Source: a virus. Taken from it: a DNA stretch of 20,012 nucleotides. The stretch's first letter is position 1; each line of letters opens with the position of its first letter. The notes beneath the pieces are model-generated. The model had not been told where the DNA came from. It was given only the letters and a program-made list of their open reading frames with translations, and searched no databases. The stretch is taken from positions 1 to 20,012 of IMG/VR virus record IMGVR_UViG_3300017917_002291; one strand, given 5' to 3'. A program made the position numbers and the translations under genes. Of the stretch, positions 13,676 through 20,012 are shown piece after piece.

Positions 13676-16600
13676 TGTAATAAGGAATTTTAAAGTTAGA
13701 GCCAGTGATGTTTATGGTGATAAAGCCAACCGGATTTGCGGGTAGTGTTGCTCCACCAGCGACAGCGGTTGTTGCTGTAGAGATACCGGCCAAACCAACA
13801 GTTCCACTTACATGTAAATTATATGCAGGAGCCGCGACGTTGATACCTAGTCGATTATTAGCATTATCTACGGTAACAGATTCTTTCCATCCTGTTCCGT
13901 TATTAAAATCAATACCACCAATAGAAGTTTTTTGACCGGAAGCAGAGAAAATTTGTAAATTACCCGGATTAACACCCATGCCATAATAAATTTTGGAAGA
14001 AGGGTCATCGTAAACCAACACACCTTTGGTAACCAAATTAGATGTTCCTAATGAAATTGCTGCCGATGGGCTAGCGGTTCCAAAACCAAGACTACCTGTA
14101 ATAGAAACGACTCTTGAGTTAGTATCTATATTTACAAACTCTGATTGTCCTGTGCCGTTAGAACTACTAATGCAGCCAAAACTAAATCTTCCACCAGAAC
14201 CGGCGAACAATCTAAAGTTCGCATTAGCAATGCCCATACCATAGAAAGTATTAGTTGCTGCATCATCATATAAGCCTAATAATTTTGTTGTAGTCGTTTT
14301 TCCTAATGACAAAGAAAATGTAGGAGATGCATATTTTATGCCTAGATTTCCCCATAAGCTTAAATTAGAACCAGAACGACTAATATCATTGTAGATATAT
14401 TGAGTAGAATCAGATAAAAATAATTCACGTGGAATTGCGCGATAAGATGCGTCAGAAGGGGATTTAAATAAACATTGTAATCCATCGCCACCCACTGATT
14501 CATAATAACGAGCACGGAAAGTGTGATATCCCGAATTCAGGTAAATGGTATTTTGCGTGCCGCCCGGTCCAACACCTGTTCCATGTGCGCCATACCAATA
14601 AGCAGCCATTTTACCATCAACAAACATATCGCCACCGTTATCAGCGTTAACACCGAAGCTGTAAACTCCGTTGCCAGTGGCCCAAAAATATCCGTTGAAT
14701 TCCATTGCATAATTATCTTGCCCTAATGAATAACCATCTATGTTAGGTGTCCATCCACCACTTGTAAATGTAACTCCTGTTTTTAGAAAACTGTTTAAAT
14801 CATCCGTCGAATTAATTGACGGTGTTGTTCCAATGCTTGTATAGGCAGTAAAAGACAAACCGCTCTTAAGATACGATGATGTATCAACATTTTGATGGTC
14901 ATAAACAAACGGAGAATATAAAGCGCCCCAAAAATCAAATGTGCCAGAAGTCGGTGAATAAATACCAACGTTGCAGCTTGAGCCGACCGTAATACCATTA
15001 GAGAATTTATACGCTTTTTCAGCATTGGATGCAACTGCATTGTTTAAGTTTAAAATTGCATTATTTAAAGTATTAGTTGGTTCTGTATATGTAGCAAAAG
15101 GAGCTGATAACGCATTGGCTAAACTATATTTAAAATAAAATAATTGTCCAGAAGCACTTGATGCAATTGGTGAAATTTTTAACCAAATACTATTACGTGT
15201 TGTTTCTTCATTGGAAATTGTTTTTATAGTTTGAATATATGTTGGGGTAGCGACTGTAGCAGGGGGAGAAGCATAAAGAGTATGAGCACTAAAAAATCCA
15301 GTATAAGGATTCATTGTGGCCCAAAATTCATAACCATTATATTGATTATCGGCCTGATTAAAATAATTCGCTGCGTTAATTCTTACATTATTTTGTGTTC
15401 CTACCCCACCGCTCCAAACACATAACCAAATACCATTACCAGTAATACCACTATTAGGAATTGGCCAAGTAGTAGAACCATAATATGTAAAACCATTTAA
15501 TATGTCTGTGCTTTTATATGGCGATGTAGAATCAGAAGCGTCAATAATTGTATTGTATGCGGCTCCACCAGAGGGACCAAAATTATTTCTAAAAGTATAA
15601 TTAGAAGGAGTAAAACTGCCATAACAAAAATTGTCATAACCTCCCGAACAAGTGGTGTCGGTAAAATTATTTTCAATACAAAAATTTGTCAATTTATAAT
15701 TATTTACATCATTATACCAATAAATTGATTGGTCGGTTGTAACACCTTGAAATTTATTATTTGAAAAATGATAACCAGAACAGTTTTTTACAGTCATATC
15801 AATTTGAATATGATATGCTGTTCTATTTGTGCCTGTCGAAATAAATAAATTATCAGTCAAAGAAGTTTGGGAAGCTCCTTGATAAAATAAATTAACAAAA
15901 TTATCTTGAAATACGTTATTAGCAATAACTGTGTTATCAACAGATTGAACATTTATTCCATAATTTTCAGAACCTTTAATAATATTGTTACTAACAATAA
16001 TATTGTTATTTGTTGTATTAGAGATAGAAAAAGCGGAATTTGTAATACGGGTCATACTTTCACCACTATAACCATCACAAACGTTGCCGACAAATGAACA
16101 ATCTCTACAAGCAGTTGCGGCTTCAAAACCTAAATAATCAACACCTTTTACTAAATTCCCTATTACTGATGCATTTGTCTGATTATCTAATGATATACCC
16201 CATTGACTATTACTTACGGTATTTCCTACGACAATATTATTTCTACCTCTTGTCCAAAGTTCAATAGCAATTTGTGTTTTAGCGTTAATAGAATTATTAC
16301 TAATAATATGATTACTTGAAAAACCGGTAGATGATGGGTCAGCTTGTAATTTTATTGCTGCTGATTCCGCAAGAAAAGTGTTATAACTTGTTTCATTAAA
16401 TAAATTTGCATCAATTAAAAAATTATTGCTACTTTGATTAATAGAATTGTTTACATAACTATAAATAGCGCAAAAATATCCAGTAAAATAATTATTATTT
16501 ATGTTGACAAATTGAGTTCCGTCTCCCAAATATATAGAGCTATTTCGTGGATTATAAAATTTTGAATTTTGAATTGTAATATTACTTGCTCTAATTGTAT

Positions 16601-16955
16601 TAATAAATCCATTTTGATTAGAAACACCAGCGGCCATATTACCGTTGCTATCAAAAGTCAAATTATTAAAAGTAATATTTGAAGCTCCCGAAATGTTAAT
16701 TTTTTTATCATTTTCGGCTGTAGCGGCCAATAAAATGGAACCCTCTTCACCAAAAAAGTTTAAATTATTACCTGTAATATCTACTACACCCGACCAATAA
16801 TATGTTCCTTTTGGAAAAAATAAAGTATTATTGCGCTGAGAATATAAAGAGTTAATTGCGCTTTGTAGTGCAGTTTTATTATCTGTTACACCATCTGGCT
16901 TTAAACCTAAATTTACTGCCGAAATAGCCGTGCCATTAAGAGAAGAATATGACAT
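13668..16955 (-). CDS. Tailspike/tail fibre with pectate-lyase-like beta-helix and PA14-like domain
   Basis: 1095 residues. Residues about 10-480 have the signature of a right-handed parallel beta-helix: an N-terminal NLGLKPDGVTDNKTALQSAI motif, typical of pectate-lyase-fold tailspikes, then many N-rich coils (NITIQNSKFYN, NIIVSNNIIKGS, NTVIANNVFQDN). Residues about 690-850 look like a PA14-type sugar-binding domain (NGYFWATGNGVYSFGVNADN, GGDMFVDGK, LNSGYHTFRARYYESVGGDG). About 860-1030 holds two related copies of a roughly 75-residue module (LGLYDDAATNTFYGMGIAN and LVYDDPSSKIYYGMGVNPG). The protein ends in LHVSG and NPVGFITINITGSNFKIPYY, a terminal strand pattern seen in tail fibres. It probably binds or degrades a surface glycan; no catalytic residues can be assigned by eye. 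The start has AAGG sites upstream and follows a TTTTTGGTGTAT element. Confidence 0.8.
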   Translation of the reverse strand: MSYSSLNGTAISAVNLGLKPDGVTDNKTALQSAINSLYSQRNNTLFFPKGTYYWSGVVDITGNNLNFFGEEGSILLAATAENDKKINISGASNITFNNLTFDSNGNMAAGVSNQNGFINTIRASNITIQNSKFYNPRNSSIYLGDGTQFVNINNNYFTGYFCAIYSYVNNSINQSSNNFLIDANLFNETSYNTFLAESAAIKLQADPSSTGFSSNHIISNNSINAKTQIAIELWTRGRNNIVVGNTVSNSQWGISLDNQTNASVIGNLVKGVDYLGFEAATACRDCSFVGNVCDGYSGESMTRITNSAFSISNTTNNNIIVSNNIIKGSENYGINVQSVDNTVIANNVFQDNFVNLFYQGASQTSLTDNLFISTGTNRTAYHIQIDMTVKNCSGYHFSNNKFQGVTTDQSIYWYNDVNNYKLTNFCIENNFTDTTCSGGYDNFCYGSFTPSNYTFRNNFGPSGGAAYNTIIDASDSTSPYKSTDILNGFTYYGSTTWPIPNSGITGNGIWLCVWSGGVGTQNNVRINAANYFNQADNQYNGYEFWATMNPYTGFFSAHTLYASPPATVATPTYIQTIKTISNEETTRNSIWLKISPIASSASGQLFYFKYSLANALSAPFATYTEPTNTLNNAILNLNNAVASNAEKAYKFSNGITVGSSCNVGIYSPTSGTFDFWGALYSPFVYDHQNVDTSSYLKSGLSFTAYTSIGTTPSINSTDDLNSFLKTGVTFTSGGWTPNIDGYSLGQDNYAMEFNGYFWATGNGVYSFGVNADNGGDMFVDGKMAAYWYGAHGTGVGPGGTQNTIYLNSGYHTFRARYYESVGGDGLQCLFKSPSDASYRAIPRELFLSDSTQYIYNDISRSGSNLSLWGNLGIKYASPTFSLSLGKTTTTKLLGLYDDAATNTFYGMGIANANFRLFAGSGGRFSFGCISSSNGTGQSEFVNIDTNSRVVSITGSLGFGTASPSAAISLGTSNLVTKGVLVYDDPSSKIYYGMGVNPGNLQIFSASGQKTSIGGIDFNNGTGWKESVTVDNANNRLGINVAAPAYNLHVSGTVGLAGISTATTAVAGGATLPANPVGFITINITGSNFKIPYYNV
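13840..14345 (-). repeat. Two tandem C-terminal modules in the tailspike
   Basis: At protein level, LSLGKTTTTKLLGLYDDAAT.. through VDTNSR-like EFVNIDTNSRVVSITGSLGF and the following ISLGTSNLVTKGVLVYDDPS.. through ESVTVDNANNRLGIN align as two copies of about 75 residues with shared YDD, YGMG, F.SG, GTG and V.ID/VD.N.R positions. The DNA of the copies has diverged, so this is an old duplication. Confidence 0.6.
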
Positions 16956-16981
16956 ATTTTACCTTATACCTTATGCTAATA

Positions 16982-16993
16982 ATACACCAAAAA
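16982..16993 (-). promoter_or_regulatory. Recurrent late-promoter-like element, site 6
   Basis: Minus strand TTTTTGGTGTAT, beginning immediately after the TAA of the tail fibre gene (16994-16996) and ending 26 bases before the tailspike ATG at 16955. It is a full consensus match and is the only noticeable element in the 38-base gap. Function is inferred. Confidence 0.55.
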
Positions 16994-19900
16994 TTACCAT
17001 AAATACCAATTAGTTGCATTGTATCCGTGCAATTCTCGCGCCTGATATTGTCCAACCATGATATAACTATCTGACCCATCAAATTTTTGACCAAAAGTGC
17101 CCGTTAGCGTCACCATACCGGTATTTATTAACTTAATGCCAAGTTTCATACCACTTACAGAAGAAAGAGATGGTAAGGTTATGGTGATTGGATTAGAATT
17201 GTTGCAATAAATGCGGCTATCTGTTGAAAGTGCTGTATAATTTGATGTAATCGTTTTTTGCGTTTCATATTGACCGCTAACTACAGTTAAATTGCCTGAA
17301 ACAACCAAATTATCAGTAGTCCACTGTTCTTTTAATCTATGTTGATACCAATTTAAAGTTTCGTTGCCTCCGTTTGAAATAATACCGTGAATATCACGCG
17401 CTAATCCAGTATTAAGTGAGGACGCACCAACAAATATTCCATTTGATGTTGATGATAACCATACCTCATCATTGAATTGTAAAGCTGCTTCACCATTAGC
17501 AGGATTCCACAAGTTCCAACCTGTAATAATTGGATTATAACTACCATCTGTTAATGTGACGTTATTTAAACCTAAAGTATCAACGGTCCAAAAACCCGAC
17601 ATTTGTCTTTGGCCAAAATTAATAGTTGTTATACCGCCCGTAACTGTATAACCTTGTATGCCAGTAGTTCCTCCAGTAAGGAAAATACCTTTGCTTATAT
17701 TAAGAGAATTTAATTTATCATAATCGTATACAGAGTAAGGTAAGAAACTATTAATTTGAACTTGGTCAAAATCGCCAAAATTAACAGATGCTAATTGACC
17801 GAAACCAAAAGTTTGCCAAAAAGCCCCACCAGACATAATAGGATAATTATTATAATCGTTTAAAGACCCTTTCAACTTTAAATTATAATAGAATGTCTTA
17901 TCTGCAAAAATTGTTTGAGGCGTGGTAAGATTAACATATTGATTTGATACCCAGCCAGAATATCCTGTGACAAAACCTGATAGGGAATTAAGTTGAACGA
18001 GAGAGGCGAGCGAGCCGGTGCCTGCAAGTCCAGTAATAAAGCCGGACGGATTATTCGTTGAATAATAAAGCGAGGCAATATCAATACCGCTTCTAAAAAG
18101 ACCTCCGGAGGCGTTAATTCCACCAGAAACATCTAATTTAAAAAATGGTGATATTAGACCGATACCGACATTACCGCTTGGAGTAATACGCATTCTTTCT
18201 ACCAGAATAGAGTCATTATTATTTGGCGTAGTTTCAAAAACCAAATTCGCGCCCTGATAAGAAAGAGACGAATCGTTTAAGCGAGAACCAATACGCGCCC
18301 AATTACGATTAGTGCCACCTGCGTATGTTTGACCTTTAAAAATGATACCGATACCGAATCCGTTAAATGGAGGAGAGGATGGACCGTCATGATTGAGGAC
18401 GAGTAAATCTGCGTATATATTGCGGTCACTTGATTCTTTACGATAGATTTCAAGAATACCAGAAGGGTTTGCTTTATTAATACCGACATTATTCCAAAAA
18501 ATACCGCTATTCCATTGTTTTAAGCCGGTAATTGTTTGCGCTCCGGTCGTATAAACAATATCATTTAACGCTCCTGAAATTAAATAGCCAGAAGGATTAC
18601 TATTACGAGGATAGAAGATATCACCTAAATTAATTGCGCCCGAACGAAAACCAGCGTCAGAGCGCACAAAACCGCTAACATGAAGATTGTCTTGAGGGTT
18701 AACAATACTAAGACCAACATTGCCGTTATTATTAAGCAATATTCCAGTATTTGCGCCCGGAACAGATAGTCTAACAACTCCAGCCCCACCAAAAGATTGA
18801 ATTAAAAAATCTCCTAAATCAGTTGAGGAAGAGTATCCGACCAACCCCTGAGCACTACCACCAGCACGTAAAAATGTGATAGCGCCTGCTCCATTTGCGC
18901 TAGTAGCTCCTACAGTAATTTGACCGTTAGAGACGGTTCTTTGTCCCGCAAAATAAGCAAGTCCAGTAAAAGTTTTATCTCCACTAATTAATTCTTGTCC
19001 GGTTCTATGAACAAAAATTGAATCTGTCCAACCAGATAATGAATTTAATTGTATTAGTGTAGCTAAAGAGCCAGTTCCAGCAAGTCCGGTGATAAAACCG
19101 GAAGGATTATTTCTTGGATAAAAAATGTCAGCGATGTTTGTCGTGCCGGAAAAAATATTTCCGATATATTGGGTATTGCCCGAAATAAATACATTATAAC
19201 CTGATGGAACGTAATTAGCTCCGAATGAAACTCCACTGCCACTTACAACAAATGCATATGTGAGAAAATCACCAGCAGTGACTTTCCCATCCGAACTAAC
19301 TTCAAAAATTGGAGATTCGTATTCGTCAACAACTGCAAAAAGGGAACCCGTTGTATTACCCTCGATGTTTAGAACGCTGCCTCCACTACCATTAAAAGCA
19401 ACTGCACCATCGCTTAAAACATTTAGGAATATACCGCTACCGGATACACCCAAAAATTCAATACCTGTGAGGATGGGGCTAGAAACAAAAATTTTACGAC
19501 CACTAATTAATTCTTGTCCGGTTCTATGAACGAAATTTTGGTCTGTCCATCCAGAGAGAGAGTTTAGTTGAGCAAGAGATGCTAACGAACCTGTGCCAGC
19601 CAATCCAGTGATAAAACCGGAAGGATTTGAGCGCGGATAGAGAATATCGGCAAGATTTGTAGAGCCAGAACGAAAGCCACCGTCTGAACGAATAAAACCG
19701 CTAACGTGCAAGTTGTCGCTTGGCGAAACTCCTGACGCCAAATTCATACCTACATCACCATTAGGCGAAATTATCATTCTTTGCTGAGCCGGATTAGTTT
19801 GAACTCCGTCACGGGACTTTACATAAAAAGCCAAACCGCCGCCCCATGAAGCAGAACCATATGAATAAATACCGCCACGGTCTGTTTGCGAAACTCCGTT

Positions 19901-20012
19901 CCAAAATCCTAAAAACTGAATGCCATGAGCGGGTCTGATATTGTCATAGCCATTTGTGCCCATTTCGCTGTTATTGCCACCGCGAATAACAACTACCGGG
20001 CGAACAGGTAAA
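16994..20012 (-). CDS. Repeat-rich tail fibre protein, 5' end beyond window
   Basis: At least 1005 residues. An ATG exists at 19963, but the same frame is open upstream to the edge with plausible protein (RPVVVIRGGNNSE), so the gene almost surely starts outside the window. The protein is Gly/Ser/Asn/Thr-rich beta sequence made of repeated modules: YPRxNPSGFITGLAGTGSLA with NSLSGWTDxxFVHRTGQELI (two near copies and a third diverged one), DNLHVSGFxRSDxGFRSG (two copies), and several VGI..P...L.VSG steps (for example NVGIGLISPFFKLDVSG) as found in many phage fibres. The C-terminal about 90 residues (KTITSNYTALSTDSRIYCNN, ITITLPS, GTFGQKFDGSDSY, ELHGYNATNWYLW) look like a small terminal knob. It would form the fibre shaft and receptor-contacting tip. 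No peptidase S74 chaperone was seen. Confidence 0.8.
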   Translation of the reverse strand, partial: LPVRPVVVIRGGNNSEMGTNGYDNIRPAHGIQFLGFWNGVSQTDRGGIYSYGSASWGGGLAFYVKSRDGVQTNPAQQRMIISPNGDVGMNLASGVSPSDNLHVSGFIRSDGGFRSGSTNLADILYPRSNPSGFITGLAGTGSLASLAQLNSLSGWTDQNFVHRTGQELISGRKIFVSSPILTGIEFLGVSGSGIFLNVLSDGAVAFNGSGGSVLNIEGNTTGSLFAVVDEYESPIFEVSSDGKVTAGDFLTYAFVVSGSGVSFGANYVPSGYNVFISGNTQYIGNIFSGTTNIADIFYPRNNPSGFITGLAGTGSLATLIQLNSLSGWTDSIFVHRTGQELISGDKTFTGLAYFAGQRTVSNGQITVGATSANGAGAITFLRAGGSAQGLVGYSSSTDLGDFLIQSFGGAGVVRLSVPGANTGILLNNNGNVGLSIVNPQDNLHVSGFVRSDAGFRSGAINLGDIFYPRNSNPSGYLISGALNDIVYTTGAQTITGLKQWNSGIFWNNVGINKANPSGILEIYRKESSDRNIYADLLVLNHDGPSSPPFNGFGIGIIFKGQTYAGGTNRNWARIGSRLNDSSLSYQGANLVFETTPNNNDSILVERMRITPSGNVGIGLISPFFKLDVSGGINASGGLFRSGIDIASLYYSTNNPSGFITGLAGTGSLASLVQLNSLSGFVTGYSGWVSNQYVNLTTPQTIFADKTFYYNLKLKGSLNDYNNYPIMSGGAFWQTFGFGQLASVNFGDFDQVQINSFLPYSVYDYDKLNSLNISKGIFLTGGTTGIQGYTVTGGITTINFGQRQMSGFWTVDTLGLNNVTLTDGSYNPIITGWNLWNPANGEAALQFNDEVWLSSTSNGIFVGASSLNTGLARDIHGIISNGGNETLNWYQHRLKEQWTTDNLVVSGNLTVVSGQYETQKTITSNYTALSTDSRIYCNNSNPITITLPSLSSVSGMKLGIKLINTGMVTLTGTFGQKFDGSDSYIMVGQYQARELHGYNATNWYLW
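17900..18110 (-). repeat. Tail fibre repeat unit, diverged third copy
   Basis: Encodes YYSTNNPSGFITGLAGTGSL followed by ASLVQLNSLSGF, matching the two copies at higher coordinates, then departs into TGYSGWVSNQYVNLTTPQTI in place of the FVHRTGQELISG end. DNA identity is patchy. Confidence 0.65.
18981..19155 (-). repeat. Tail fibre repeat unit, second copy
   Basis: Encodes NIADIFYPRNNPSGFITG, GSLATLIQLNSLSGWTD and FVHRTGQELISG. Its 3' end (18981-19012) is identical over 32 bases to 19500-19531 of the first copy, while the middle is diverged at many third codon positions. Confidence 0.8.
19500..19675 (-). repeat. Tail fibre repeat unit, first copy
   Basis: Encodes NLADILYPRSNPSGFITG, GSLASLAQLNSLSGWTD and FVHRTGQELISG. 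The 32 bases at 19500-19531 are exactly those at 18981-19012. Confidence 0.8.

Noticed and set aside
711-16993. The recurrent element as a Bacteroidetes-type promoter (TAnnTTTG with TTTG upstream)
   Set aside because: TTTTTGGTGTAT contains TTTG but lacks the TAnn immediately before it and a consistent upstream TTTG at 19-21 bases; host Shine-Dalgarno use also argues against it.
19961-19963. ATG at 19963 as the start of the tail fibre
   Set aside because: No Shine-Dalgarno before it, and the frame stays open to the window edge with plausible fibre-like residues, so it is treated as an internal Met.
1-20012. CRISPR array, tRNA genes, integrase, transposase, attachment sites
   Set aside because: No spaced direct repeats, cloverleaf-like sequence, or recombinase motifs were seen anywhere in the window.

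Overview
This window looks like the late, structural part of a tailed double-stranded DNA phage genome (Caudoviricetes), or of a prophage with no visible integration genes. Every credible gene lies on the minus strand, genes are packed with gaps of 0 to about 140 bases, and the order portal, protease/scaffold, small head protein, major capsid protein is a classical head module. The DNA is AT-rich. The host cannot be named. Several genes have Shine-Dalgarno sites (AAGGA/GGAG), and a lipoprotein with a membrane-spanning C-terminal part hints at a Gram-negative host, but neither is proof. No tail sheath, tube, tape measure, lysis or replication gene is visible, so tail type is unresolved.

Layout in transcription order (high to low coordinates): (1) a receptor-binding block: the 3' part of a repeat-rich tail fibre (16994-20012, open at the window edge), then a 1095-residue tailspike-like protein with a beta-helix and a PA14-like domain (13668-16955), overlapping an unusual lipoprotein with a long coiled coil and three membrane segments (12581-13675). 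(2) A tightly coupled regulator/packaging operon (7077-12553): zinc-ribbon protein, sigma-70-like factor with a cysteine cluster, unknown 447-residue protein, ERCC4-family nuclease, and terminase large subunit. The ORFs join by TAATG or ATGA overlaps. A near-consensus host-type promoter (TTGACA, 17 bases, TATTAT) lies just upstream. (3) A head operon: portal, fused prohead protease/scaffold, small putative decoration protein, major capsid protein, ending in a strong intrinsic terminator at 1452-1482. (4) Small genes: a 128-residue unknown, a 70-residue membrane protein, a second terminator, an Ig-like BppU-type protein, and the start of another gene running off the left edge.

The most notable non-coding signal is a short element, consensus TTTTTGGTGTAT on the coding strand. 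It occurs, with small variations, in six of the seven intergenic gaps that precede structural genes, 8 to 38 bases before the start codon. At two places it directly continues a terminator-like hairpin. My working model, which is inference, is that it is a phage-specific late promoter. The phage sigma-like factor encoded here, itself made from the host-type promoter, would switch it on. Several genes behind this element lack a visible Shine-Dalgarno site, so short-leader or leaderless mRNAs are possible.
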